Of a stretch of DNA of 64,000 nt, positions 1 to 7,997 are shown piece by piece. The notes under the pieces are model-generated. The model did no database searches. It saw nothing but the letters and a program-made list of their open reading frames with translations, and was not told the origin of the DNA. The translations under genes were made by a program, and so were the position numbers. Every line of letters starts with the position of its first letter. The first letter of the stretch is position 1. The DNA comes from Arthrobacter pullicola (GTDB taxonomy: Bacteria; Actinomycetota; Actinomycetes; Actinomycetales; Micrococcaceae), in assembly GCF_014836875.1 (NCBI RefSeq), contig NZ_JACSQC010000001.1, positions 631,632 through 695,631 on the forward strand, read 5' to 3'.

Positions 1-282
1 GGAAACGGAACGCTGCGGATCAGCGCACCAGCGGACGCGCCGGCCCGCGCGCTGCTCATCGGAGGCGAGCCCCTCGGGGAGACGATCGTGATGTGGTGGA
101 ACTTCATCGGCCGCAGCCACGAGGAAATCGTCCAGTACCGCCGCGACTGGCAGCAGCACATCGGTGCTGAAACCCATCCCGGCGCGGCGCCCGCCAGCCG
201 GTTCGCCGTCGTTCCCAATGATCCGCTGCCCCCGCTGCCGGCTCCCGCCCTGCCCAACGCCCGGCTCCGGCCGCGCCGCTAA
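1..282 (+). CDS. Pirin family protein, C-terminal part (5' end outside window)
   Basis: The frame is open from base 1 and ends at 282, giving the last 93 residues only. The piece contains GGEPLGETIVMWWNF followed by SHEEIVQYRRDW, the usual end of the C-terminal cupin half of pirin proteins (about 300 residues when complete). Bacterial pirins are cytosolic, metal-binding bicupins; some have quercetinase activity or bind metabolic enzymes, and most have no proven substrate. A proline/arginine-rich tail closes the protein. The next gene starts about 20 bases downstream on the same strand, so pirin, acetyltransferase and AhpD-like protein may be co-transcribed. The metal-binding N-terminal cupin cannot be checked here. 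Confidence 0.85.
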   Translation, partial: GNGTLRISAPADAPARALLIGGEPLGETIVMWWNFIGRSHEEIVQYRRDWQQHIGAETHPGAAPASRFAVVPNDPLPPLPAPALPNARLRPRR

Positions 283-301
283 TCCGAAAGGCCTTCAACG
301 A

Positions 302-622
302 ATGCAGATCCAGGACAATCCGGCGCAGCAGCGCTATGAAGTGCTCGACGACGGCGGAACGGTCGCCGGATTCGCCGCCTACCGTAACCGGCCCGGCCGC
401 CGCATCTTCGTGCACACGGAGGTGGCCGAAGCCTATGCCGGCCAGGGGATTGCCGGCAGGCTGGCCCGCTACGCCGTCGACCATGTCCGAGATGCGGGCC
501 TGCGGCTGGTGCCGTACTGCCCCTATATTGCCGGCTGGCTGAAGCGGCACCCGGAATACGAGGGCATTGTGGACTGGCCGGCCACGGAGTCCCCGGTGGA
601 AGACGCGGTGGGCCAGGCATGA
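302..622 (+). CDS. Small GNAT-family N-acetyltransferase (Acetyltransf_CG type)
   Basis: This 106-residue protein has the compact single-domain acetyltransferase fold of the YjdJ/Acetyltransf_CG type. Visible motifs are the acetyl-CoA loop VAEAYAGQGIAGRLARYAVD (about residues 40-60) and the terminal segment VPYCPYIAGWLKRHPEY. Members are cytosolic and predicted to transfer acetyl groups to unknown small substrates. A longer in-frame start lies upstream at 164, inside the pirin gene, but the ATG at 302 gives the normal family length and begins where homology starts. It overlaps the next gene by 4 bp (ATGA), which indicates translational coupling. Confidence 0.85.
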   Translation: MQIQDNPAQQRYEVLDDGGTVAGFAAYRNRPGRRIFVHTEVAEAYAGQGIAGRLARYAVDHVRDAGLRLVPYCPYIAGWLKRHPEYEGIVDWPATESPVEDAVGQA

Positions 623-1077
623 GCGGCAACAGAGTCTTTATCGACAAACAGAACCGGCAGATCTACCAGGCGCTGGCCGGCACGGCGGCGGCGGTTCGGG
701 CCGCGGCCCAGGAAGCCGGCCTGGGCCGGATCGTGATGGAACTGGTCAACCTGCGCGTCTCGCAGCTCAATGGCTGCGCCTACTGCCTGGACCTGCACAC
801 CCGGCAGGCACTGGACGAAGGGGAGACACCGCAGCGCCTGTCCGTGCTGCCGGCGTGGCGGGACACGAATCTGTTCAGCGACACCGAGCGGGCGGCCCTG
901 GGCCTGGCGGAGGCGCTGACGATTCTTCCCGACGGCGAGCAGCGCGAGGAGATTTTCGCCAAATACCAGGCGCTGCTCAGCGTGGAGCAGTTCTCCGTCC
1001 TCAGCTGGGCGGTCGTGACGATGAACGCCTTCAACCGGGTGTCCATCATCAGCGGGCATCCCGTCAAAGCGCGCTGA
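619..1077 (+). CDS. Carboxymuconolactone decarboxylase / AhpD-like protein
   Basis: The 152-residue protein carries CAYCLDLH at residues 53-60, the CxxCxxxH motif of AhpD-like alkylhydroperoxidase proteins in the carboxymuconolactone decarboxylase superfamily. In AhpD the two cysteines form the redox-active pair and the histidine assists, so a cytosolic thiol-peroxidase or disulfide-exchange role is more likely than true decarboxylase activity, whose family members lack the cysteine pair. It starts inside the preceding acetyltransferase stop codon (4 bp overlap). A strong hairpin follows its stop codon. The physiological partner is unknown. Confidence 0.85.
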   Translation: MSGNRVFIDKQNRQIYQALAGTAAAVRAAAQEAGLGRIVMELVNLRVSQLNGCAYCLDLHTRQALDEGETPQRLSVLPAWRDTNLFSDTERAALGLAEALTILPDGEQREEIFAKYQALLSVEQFSVLSWAVVTMNAFNRVSIISGHPVKAR

Positions 1078-1078
1078 A

Positions 1079-1148
1079 CCCCGCCCTCAGCCCGGCTGCT
1101 GCCCGATACCGGCCGTTTGGCTGGCAGCGGGCAGCAGGCTGGGCGGGG
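1079..1148. terminator. Bidirectional terminator between convergent genes
   Basis: A long imperfect hairpin fills the gap between two convergent genes. CCCCGCCC at 1079-1086 pairs with GGGCGGGG ending at 1148, and CTGCTGCCCG pairs with CGGGCAGCAG inside it, with small bulges. It could end transcription from both sides, although a clear T-run is missing, as is common in high-GC actinobacteria. Confidence 0.65.
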
Positions 1149-1157
1149 AACCGCGGC

Positions 1158-2615
1158 CTAAAACGGATAGCGCGCGATTTCGGAGCGCATTGTCAGCCAC
1201 TGTGTCTCGGTGAAGGCGTCGATGTTCGCGGATGCCCCGCCGAAGCGGGACCCGGTGCCGGAGGCACCCATGCCGCCGAACGGAGAGTTGGCCTCGTCGG
1301 ACACCGTCTGCTCATTGATGTGCACCTTGCCCGAGACCACGCGGTCGGCCACCTCCATTGCCATTCCCACCTCTCCCAGCACGCCCACGGAGAGCCCATA
1401 CTCGGAGGCGTTAACCAGGTCGATCGCCTCGTCAACGGTGGAGAAGCCCAGGACCGGGGCCACCGGGCCGAAGATTTCCTCAGTCCAAGCGGGGTTGTCC
1501 GGTGTCAGGCCGGTGAGCACTGTGGGCTGGTAGAAAAGTCCTTCGTAGGTTCCTCCGGCCGCGATCTGGGCGCCGGCGTCCTTGGCCACCCGCACCAGCC
1601 TGTCGATGTTGTCGCGCTGGCGCCCGTCAATGATTGGTCCCAGCGCAACCCGGCCGGTGCACGGGTCCCCGACCGGCAGCGCCCTGGCCTTGGCAGCGAG
1701 TTTGGCGACGTACTCCTCGAGCAGGGATTCGTGGACCAGATGGCGTCCGGTGGACATGCAGATTTGGCCCTGGTGCATAAACGAACCAAAGGCGCCGGCT
1801 GACGCGGCCAGATCCAGATCGGCCCCGGGCAGCACCACCAGGGCATTGTTGCCGCCGAGTTCCAGATGGGCGCGCTTGAGCAGGCGGCCCGCGGTCTCGC
1901 CGACCTTGCGGCCGGCCGCCGTCGAACCGGTGAAGGAAATGATCCGGACTTCGGGAGCCTCAACCAGCGCCTTCCCGACGTCGGCACCGCCGGGGAGCAG
2001 CTGCAGCAGGCCTGTTGGGAGGCCGGCCAGTTCAAAGACGCGCATGATCGCCACACCGCCGGAGATGCTGGTGCGGGGGTCCGGCTTCAGAAGGACGGCG
2101 TTACCGAGGGCAAGGGCCGGGGCGACGGACCGGATGGAGAGAATCAGGGGAAAGTTGAATGGGGAGATCACCGACACGACGCCGGCGGCCCGGCGCCGGG
2201 CGAAAGACCAGCGGTCCTCGTTGCTGGTCAGCACCTCACCGGCCGGATGCGCCGGAAGCGCGGAAGCCTCGAAGCACTCGTTGGCGGCTATATGGGTTTC
2301 CAGTTCGGCCTTCCCACCGATGGCGCCGGTCTCACGCATGATCCAGCCCTGGATTTCCTTGGCATGGTCCTCGAACAGCGATCCGGCGCGCCGCAGTACG
2401 GCGGCGCGCTCCTCCGGCCTGGTTTGGGCCCAGGATCGCTGGGCGGCAGCCGCCCGCGTTGCTGCGGCGAGGGCGTCGGAGCGGTCCGCAGCACCGACGG
2501 ACCCCAGGACGTGCCCGGTAGCGGGTTCGACGACGTCGAGGACGCCGGCAGATCCGGCGGTCCAGGAACCGGTGTGGATTTTGCCGTGCCAGGCGGAGGT
2601 GGCGAGGAGGGTCAT
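1158..2615 (-). CDS. Aldehyde dehydrogenase, benzaldehyde/vanillin dehydrogenase type
   Basis: A 485-residue NAD(P)-dependent aldehyde dehydrogenase of normal length. Key residues are visible: Asn154 in SPFNFP, the cofactor loop FTGSTAAGRKVGE (228-240), general base Glu252 in LELGGNN and nucleophile Cys286 in QGQICMSTGRH. The sequence style (LELGGNNALVVLPGADLD) matches the benzaldehyde/vanillin/salicylaldehyde dehydrogenase branch, which oxidises aromatic aldehydes to acids in the cytosol. The start at 2615 has AGGAG six bases upstream; the frame extends further without a start of that quality. It is the last gene of a minus-strand run with an RbsABC-type transporter and an AraC regulator, so it probably acts on the imported compound. 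The exact substrate is inferred, not shown. Confidence 0.88.
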   Translation of the reverse strand: MTLLATSAWHGKIHTGSWTAGSAGVLDVVEPATGHVLGSVGAADRSDALAAATRAAAAQRSWAQTRPEERAAVLRRAGSLFEDHAKEIQGWIMRETGAIGGKAELETHIAANECFEASALPAHPAGEVLTSNEDRWSFARRRAAGVVSVISPFNFPLILSIRSVAPALALGNAVLLKPDPRTSISGGVAIMRVFELAGLPTGLLQLLPGGADVGKALVEAPEVRIISFTGSTAAGRKVGETAGRLLKRAHLELGGNNALVVLPGADLDLAASAGAFGSFMHQGQICMSTGRHLVHESLLEEYVAKLAAKARALPVGDPCTGRVALGPIIDGRQRDNIDRLVRVAKDAGAQIAAGGTYEGLFYQPTVLTGLTPDNPAWTEEIFGPVAPVLGFSTVDEAIDLVNASEYGLSVGVLGEVGMAMEVADRVVSGKVHINEQTVSDEANSPFGGMGASGTGSRFGGASANIDAFTETQWLTMRSEIARYPF

Positions 2616-2725
2616 GGCTGCTCCTAAATGCAGATGCGGTATGTAATCAAGGGGACGTTGCGGTGGATGGGGTGTGCCGGGCAGGAGGGCGGCGGTTTCG
2701 GAAACGGTCCTGGCTGCGTCATCAG

Positions 2726-3784
2726 CTAGGCGGGCGCGGAAGCGTCCTGCCCGCGGCCGCCTGCGGCACCCGGACCGGGTGGGGTACCCGCCGGGTCCCT
2801 CTCGGGCGCCGGGGGTGCCGGGCGCACCACCCGCTTTTTGCGGCGCTGGACCAGGGTGGCCGCGGAGACCGCAATCAGCAGGGCCACACCGTTGAAGACG
2901 TTGGTTACCCAGGTTTTGGCCCCCAGGATCACCAATCCGTTGGCGCCGACAGCGAGCAGATACACACCGGTCACGGTGCCCCACACATTGAAGTAGCCGG
3001 CCCGGATGGCGGTGGCGCCCAGAAACGCCGCGGCGTAGGCCGGCAGCAGGAATTCCGGACCCAGGTCCGGCGTCGCATTTCCCGCACGCGAGGCCTGCAG
3101 CGTGCCGGCCAGTCCGCCGAGCAGCCCCGCGCCGATGAAGGCGGCGGCCAGGTAGCGCTTGGTCCGCACGCCGGAGAGTTCAGCGGCGTCGCGTCCCATG
3201 CCGGTGGCCCGCAGGTACCGTCCAAACGGGGTGCGTTCCAGGACGAACCACAGCGCCAGTGCCGCGGCCAGGAAGTAGAACACCACAACCTGCAGGCCGC
3301 CGGGCAGGCGGATGCCGGTCAGGGCGGAGAACCCGTCGGAGGAGTGGGTGATGAGGGTGGAGTTGGTGAGCAGCAGGTTGAAACCGGCCAGGATGGTGGC
3401 CATGCCCAGGGTTGCGATGAAAGCGTTGACTCCGACGACGATGGTCATAAACGCGTTGACCGCGCCGATCAGCATCCCGAGGGCGAGTGTGGCAAGCAGG
3501 ACCAGCGGAAGCGGCAGGCCGGCTCCGGCCAGGACGATGCCGGTGATGGTGCAGATGCCGAGGTTCGCGCCGACGGAAAGGTCGAATTCGCCGGCGGCCA
3601 GCGGCAGAAGCACTGCCAGGGCAAGGATGCCGGGCACCGCCTGGTCGGCAAGGATTTGCCGGAAGTTGCCTGAGGTCGCGAAGGTGTCCGGCATCAGCAT
3701 CGAGAAGACGGTGATCATCAGGACCAGGAAGACCACGATTCCGTAGTTCTTCATCAGGGCGCCGGGGTTGAATCGGAGGTTCAC
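2726..3784 (-). CDS. ABC transporter permease, RbsC/sugar type
   Basis: A 352-residue polytopic inner-membrane protein with about eight to ten hydrophobic segments and the branched-chain/ribose permease (BPD_transp_2) pattern. The LAAGEFDLSVGANLGICTITG stretch near residues 62-82 is the hallmark segment of RbsC-type permeases (usually LSVGS.....). The C-terminal 40 residues are basic, then proline/glycine-rich and cytosolic. It lies between the ATPase gene (57 bp gap) and the aldehyde dehydrogenase gene (110 bp gap) on the same strand, so it should form the channel of the CUT2-class importer encoded here. Only one permease is present, as expected if it homodimerises. The ligand is unknown. 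Confidence 0.88.
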   Translation of the reverse strand: MNLRFNPGALMKNYGIVVFLVLMITVFSMLMPDTFATSGNFRQILADQAVPGILALAVLLPLAAGEFDLSVGANLGICTITGIVLAGAGLPLPLVLLATLALGMLIGAVNAFMTIVVGVNAFIATLGMATILAGFNLLLTNSTLITHSSDGFSALTGIRLPGGLQVVVFYFLAAALALWFVLERTPFGRYLRATGMGRDAAELSGVRTKRYLAAAFIGAGLLGGLAGTLQASRAGNATPDLGPEFLLPAYAAAFLGATAIRAGYFNVWGTVTGVYLLAVGANGLVILGAKTWVTNVFNGVALLIAVSAATLVQRRKKRVVRPAPPAPERDPAGTPPGPGAAGGRGQDASAPA

Positions 3785-3841
3785 TGTAGGGGCTCCTAGG
3801 TGGGATGTGGAGTGGTGGGGCGCGGGCTAGACGGGCTGGGG

Positions 3842-5419
3842 CTAGGCGGGGGCGCCGGTCTGGCAGGCCAGGGCGATACCGTCTTCGGTGATCTCCGGGC
3901 CGGAGAGTTCGGCGGCGATCCGGCCGCGGTCCAGGACCAGGACCCTGTCGGCCAGGCCAACGAAGTCGTCGTAGTCGGTGCTGGCGACCAGGATGGCCAC
4001 GCCGTCGTCGGCGAGTTCCTTGAGCAGCCGGCTGATTTCCTGCCTGGCCAGCGCATCCACTCCCTGGGAGGGCTCGTCCAGCAGCAGCATGAGCGGGGAG
4101 CCGCTCGCTGCGCGGGCCACCACCACCTTCTGCTGGTTGCCGCCGGAGAGGCTGCGGACGGGAGCGGCCAGGGACGCGGCCTTGACCAGGTAGCGGCGGG
4201 AAAGGTCGGCCGCAGCTGCCTTTTCCGCGGCGCGGTTGAGCACCGGCCCGCGGGTGTAACGGCTCAGGCGCCCGAGGGTCAGGTTCTCGCCGACCCCGAG
4301 GTCCAGGACTACGCCGTCGCGCCGCCGGTTCTGCGGAACACAGGCCACTCCGGCGGTAATGGCGTCCGCGGCCGACCCCGGGGTGTACGGCTTGCCGGCC
4401 AGGACCATGGTTCCGGCCGCTGGCTGCTGGGCGCCGGCGATGAGCCGGACCAGTTCGCTGCGGCCGCAGCCGAGCAGCCCGGTGATGCCGACGATCTCCC
4501 CGGCGCGGACTGCCAGATCGATGCGGTCCAGACGGGGGCCGCTGAGGCCGCGGGCCTCCAGCAGCACCGCCCCTTCCCGTTCCTCGGCGGGACGGATGGC
4601 TGGTGCTTCCAGCTCCCGGCCAATGACCAGCGAGACCACCGCGGCGGCGTCGCGCTCTCCCAGCGGTTCGTCCGCGACGAGCCGGCCGTCGCGCAGCACA
4701 GCCACGTTGTCCGCGATGCGCCGGACCTCTTCGATCCGGTGGCTGACGTAGACCGCGGTCCCGCCGTGGCTGCGCAGCATGTCGATCAGGGCCAGTACCC
4801 GGTCCGCTTCGTGGGCGGGCAGCGAAGCGGTGGGCTCGTCCAGGATGAGGATATTGCGGCGGAGGGAATCTACATCGGCAGTGGTGCTGTCGTTGAGGCT
4901 GCCGGCGCCGCCTCCGCTGCCGGAACGGTGCTGGAAGGCTCGGGCAATGCCCACCATGGTACGGGTGGAGGGGGAGAGGTCCCCGACCAGGCGGCCGGGG
5001 TTTTCATTGATCCCCAGCAGTTCCAGGGTGGCTGCGACGTTGGCGTGCTCTTTGCGGAGCCGGACCGGGGAGAAGCTGCTGCGGGCGAAGAACCCGTCGG
5101 AGAGCGCGAAGTTATCCGCGATCGTCAGCGCGTCCACAAGACCCAGGTCCTGGTGCAGGAACCGCAGGCCGGCTGTGTGCGCGGCTGCGGGAGTGAGCGG
5201 CATGGGGAGGTCCTGGCCCCGGACGGACAGTGTGCCGCCCGGATCGGGTGCGTAGACCCCGGCGAGGATCTTGATCAGGGTCGACTTTCCGGAACCGTTC
5301 ATGCCCAGCAGGGCCGTCACGGCGCCGGCCTGGATATCGAGGCTGACTTCGTCCAGGGCCCGTTGTCCGGTGAAGGTCTTACTGATGCTGCGGATGCTCA
5401 GGGCGGCGGTGTGCTCCAT
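3842..5419 (-). CDS. Sugar-type ABC transporter ATPase with two ABC domains (RbsA/XylG type)
   Basis: A 525-residue tandem ATPase of CUT2 importers. The N-terminal domain has Walker A GMNGSGKST (39-47) and Walker B ILDEPTASL. The second has the usual degenerate Walker A GLLGCGRSE, signature LSGGNQQKVVVARA and Walker B LLLDEPSQGVD. The first signature is unusual: LSPSTRTMVGIARA replaces LSGGxxQ, and it is followed by a glycine/serine-rich insertion (about 26 residues, QHRSGSGGGAGS...). The protein sits on the cytosolic face and powers the permease encoded next to it. A stable hairpin precedes the gene in the transcript, which may reduce its expression relative to the binding protein. Confidence 0.88.
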   Translation of the reverse strand: MEHTAALSIRSISKTFTGQRALDEVSLDIQAGAVTALLGMNGSGKSTLIKILAGVYAPDPGGTLSVRGQDLPMPLTPAAAHTAGLRFLHQDLGLVDALTIADNFALSDGFFARSSFSPVRLRKEHANVAATLELLGINENPGRLVGDLSPSTRTMVGIARAFQHRSGSGGGAGSLNDSTTADVDSLRRNILILDEPTASLPAHEADRVLALIDMLRSHGGTAVYVSHRIEEVRRIADNVAVLRDGRLVADEPLGERDAAAVVSLVIGRELEAPAIRPAEEREGAVLLEARGLSGPRLDRIDLAVRAGEIVGITGLLGCGRSELVRLIAGAQQPAAGTMVLAGKPYTPGSAADAITAGVACVPQNRRRDGVVLDLGVGENLTLGRLSRYTRGPVLNRAAEKAAAADLSRRYLVKAASLAAPVRSLSGGNQQKVVVARAASGSPLMLLLDEPSQGVDALARQEISRLLKELADDGVAILVASTDYDDFVGLADRVLVLDRGRIAAELSGPEITEDGIALACQTGAPA

Positions 5420-5469
5420 GGGGATGCTCCTGAAGATGGGAGTGCGGGAATGCCGGCAAAACCAGGGGT

Positions 5470-5498
5470 GCGGCCGGCCCGGAGACCGGGCCGGCCGC
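5470..5498 (-). promoter_or_regulatory. Intercistronic hairpin between binding protein and ATPase
   Basis: A perfect 13-bp GC-only stem (GCGGCCGGCCCGG at 5470-5482 with its complement at 5486-5498) encloses a 3-base loop between the stop of the binding-protein gene and the start of the ATPase gene. Such hairpins often act as partial terminators or 3' end protectors, giving more binding-protein mRNA than transporter mRNA. No T-run follows. Confidence 0.6.
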
Positions 5499-5513
5499 GT
5501 GGGTTCCGTGGGG

Positions 5514-6638
5514 CTAGCCCGCGTTCTCCCACAGAGCCGTGAAGGCTGACTTCCAATCGGAGTCGCCCGTCCACGGCAGCTCGGGCAGGGTCTCTTCCAG
5601 CACCATGCGCTTCGGCATCTCGATCACCTGGTGCCCGCTGGCACCGTTGGCAAAGAGCTTGTTCATTTCGTGGACGGACAGGTAGCCGGTGTGCTCCATC
5701 GGCTTGATGACGTCGGCGAACTGGCTCTTGCCATCCTTGATCAGGTTCAGGTTGGCGGAGTTGCCGTCGTAGGACACCATCTTGATCGTGTCACCGTTGG
5801 CGCTGCGCGCCACGGTGGCCTGGCTGGAAACCACGGCTGCACCGGTATGGGTCCAGATGTAGTTGATGTCCGGGTTGGCGGTCAGCGTTGCCTGGATCTG
5901 CGGCGGCAGTCCGGACTGCAGCTGGGACATCTGCGTCTCAAGGGTTTCGACGATCTCGCACTCGGAGCAGAGCTCGGGAAGCCACTTGGTGAAAGCCTCG
6001 GTGCGGGCCGTGATGGAGGGGAAGGCGGGGTCCGTGGTGACCAGGATCTTCGCCGTTCCGCCGCTGTCCTGCGCGATGGCGGCGGCCATCATCTTGCCGG
6101 AGACATCCTCGTCCGGAACAACCTCCACGTCGAACCGGTCATCGGCGGGGGACATGCTGTTGACCAGGAAGATGCCGGCATCGCGGGCCTGCTGCAGCGA
6201 AGCGTCGATCTGGTCGGCGACCGCCGCAGTAAAGATGATGCCGTCAGCGCCGAGCTGGATGGCCTGGTCGATGGCCTGGCGGGCCTTTTCCGGGTTTCCG
6301 CCCGGATCGATCATGCGGGTTTCCCAGCCGAGGGACGCGGCTGCTTCCATGGCTGCGTCGGCGCCGCGGGCACAGGCTTCGGAGGCGTAGGTACAGGGGA
6401 TGACGACGACGCTCTTACCTTCGGCGATGGCCGGTGACTCCGTGGGGACCTCTTCTTCGAGGGGCTTCTGGAAGTCGGTGAGCATGGCCTCGAGGGCCGC
6501 GGTATCAACGGACGCGGAACCGCTTTCGGCGGCTGCCGGTGCGGCGTCAGTCTCACCGGAACCACCGCAGGCGGCGAGGGACAAGGCCAGTGCCGGGACG
6601 GCAAGCAGTCCAAGCAGGTAGCGGGGAGTGGTTTTCAT
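5514..6638 (-). CDS. ABC transporter substrate-binding lipoprotein, sugar-binding (type I) family
   Basis: A 374-residue secreted lipoprotein. The N-terminus has a basic start, a hydrophobic core and the lipobox LSLAAC, followed by an Asp/Ala/Ser-rich linker. The mature part is a type I periplasmic binding fold (Peripla_BP_4), with AIQLGADGIIFTAAVADQID typical of ribose-binding relatives. Two cysteine pairs are visible (IPCTYASEACARG and ELCSECEIV) and could form disulfides outside the cell. The start at 6638 is chosen because it begins the signal peptide and has GAAAGG about 10 bases upstream; the upstream extension looks non-coding. It heads the operon downstream of the AraC gene. Ligand not identifiable; an aromatic or alcohol compound is possible given the aldehyde dehydrogenase. 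Confidence 0.88.
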   Translation of the reverse strand: MKTTPRYLLGLLAVPALALSLAACGGSGETDAAPAAAESGSASVDTAALEAMLTDFQKPLEEEVPTESPAIAEGKSVVVIPCTYASEACARGADAAMEAAASLGWETRMIDPGGNPEKARQAIDQAIQLGADGIIFTAAVADQIDASLQQARDAGIFLVNSMSPADDRFDVEVVPDEDVSGKMMAAAIAQDSGGTAKILVTTDPAFPSITARTEAFTKWLPELCSECEIVETLETQMSQLQSGLPPQIQATLTANPDINYIWTHTGAAVVSSQATVARSANGDTIKMVSYDGNSANLNLIKDGKSQFADVIKPMEHTGYLSVHEMNKLFANGASGHQVIEMPKRMVLEETLPELPWTGDSDWKSAFTALWENAG

Positions 6639-6823
6639 AGGTCCGGGGCCTTTCGGAATGACACTGGATGTGATGTAGGTCCCACTGTCTCCGGGGTGTG
6701 TGGTGCTGTTGAAGCAGCTGTCCGGATCCGGCAAGGCGATGTCCGGATCCGGCAACGCCTCCGTGTAAGGCAGCCCCGGCCCATCGTGGCCCCCCGGCCC
6801 GCCGCTGCCGGCAGCGGGTTTTC

Positions 6824-7819
6824 CTACCCGCTGGTCAGGGCTGCGCGGGCATCCCGGGGCGTGCAGCCGTAGTGCTGACGGAAGGCGCGGGAGAAGTGCG
6901 CAGCGGAAACGAACCCCACGGAAGCGGCTATCTCGGCGATCGGGGTGGCGGTGTGCATTGGATCGGCCAGTAGTTCCTGGGCGCGGGCCAGCCGCTTTTC
7001 CAGCACGTACTTGGCCGGGCTGGTGCCAGCCTCCGTAAAGACCCGAGTCAGGTGGCGTTCGCTGATTCCGACGGCGCGGGCAACGCGCCCCAGGGAAAGA
7101 TCCGGCCGGCCCAGGTGCGCACGGATGTAATCGCGGGCCGCCGCGAGATAGGCGAGCGACGGCGCCACTCCCGGCTCGCCGGTGATAATCGAGAACATTT
7201 CCAGGACGCTCTGCTCCAGCTCATCGGTATCCGGGGCCGGATCCCGGAAGGCGCCCAGCACTGCATTCGCCGTGGTCTTGGCATGTGTGGCGGCGGGAGA
7301 GCCGCTGATCCTGAGCACCCGGGGGCGGAAATACTCCTCCCGCACGGACCGCTCGCGCAGCGCCTCCCGCGGCACCTCAACGATCACCTGGCGCATGTCC
7401 GTGGAGAAGCCGTACATGAAGGGCCTGTTGGCGTCGTAGACAACAGCCTCCCCGGCCGCCAGGGTCTCACAGCCGGCGTCGTGGTAGAAAAAGGCCTTCC
7501 CCTCCAACAGCAGGCAGAGCATAACGGCATCCACCGGGTTCCTGCGGATATTCTCCGGCGCGCGTTCGATGACGTGGTCATTGCCGCTGATGTGCGTCAG
7601 CCGGATCCGGGGCAGTTCCAGATTGGTCTGGGTGGCCAGCAGGCTGCGCTCGGAAAGCGTGCTGCAGCGCAGCCCAAACAGCGCCAGTTCGTTGTATTCC
7701 TCCCAGAGGTCCAGCCGCGCGCTCATCGGCGCCTGTGCCGTGGAAAAGCGGCTGGTCCGGCGAACATCCGAACGGGCAGAGCCTGCGGGCCCGGAATCCT
7801 CAGGGCTGGGAATCGGCAC
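6824..7819 (-). CDS. AraC-family transcriptional regulator
   Basis: A 331-residue cytosolic regulator. The C-terminal third holds two helix-turn-helix units (LGRVARAVGISERHLTRVF and IAEIAASVGFVSAAHFSRAF, then CTPRDAR), the AraC signature. The N-terminal 200 residues resemble the AraC-binding-like domain found in regulators of aromatic and amine catabolism such as FeaR and NphR. The start is taken as the GTG at 7819, which has GGAGG eight bases upstream; there is no suitable ATG, and the frame extends upstream to 7999 without a start signal. The gene lies directly upstream of the transporter/aldehyde dehydrogenase operon on the same strand and most likely activates it when the ligand is present. 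Confidence 0.88.
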   Translation of the reverse strand: MPIPSPEDSGPAGSARSDVRRTSRFSTAQAPMSARLDLWEEYNELALFGLRCSTLSERSLLATQTNLELPRIRLTHISGNDHVIERAPENIRRNPVDAVMLCLLLEGKAFFYHDAGCETLAAGEAVVYDANRPFMYGFSTDMRQVIVEVPREALRERSVREEYFRPRVLRISGSPAATHAKTTANAVLGAFRDPAPDTDELEQSVLEMFSIITGEPGVAPSLAYLAAARDYIRAHLGRPDLSLGRVARAVGISERHLTRVFTEAGTSPAKYVLEKRLARAQELLADPMHTATPIAEIAASVGFVSAAHFSRAFRQHYGCTPRDARAALTSG

Positions 7820-7883
7820 GGCTGGCACCTCCAGGCGGGCATCATTGTCACGGGACCGGGGTAGTCCCCCATAGGCTACGCGA

Positions 7884-7901
7884 CTGTGGTCTGCGCCACA
7901 G
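7884..7901. promoter_or_regulatory. Inverted repeat between divergent AraC and TPP-enzyme genes
   Basis: CTGTGG at 7884-7889 and CCACAG at 7896-7901 form a perfect 6-6-6 inverted repeat 65-82 bases upstream of the AraC start and about 100 bases upstream of the divergent TPP-enzyme gene. Placement fits an operator for autoregulation, but nothing identifies the binding protein. Confidence 0.3.
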
Positions 7902-7997
7902 TTTATGACGCACCTCAGGGCCCCCGCAGGAATTCCACGTCCCGCCGGGGCATGTAATAGTGGAGGACCATAAGCATGCTGATTACAGGAGGCTCCC

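Noticed and set aside
3800..5542. A 580-codon plus-strand open frame
   Set aside because: It is opposite the clearly recognisable ABC ATPase gene and has the Gly/Ala/Arg-rich composition of a reverse-strand shadow in high-GC DNA.
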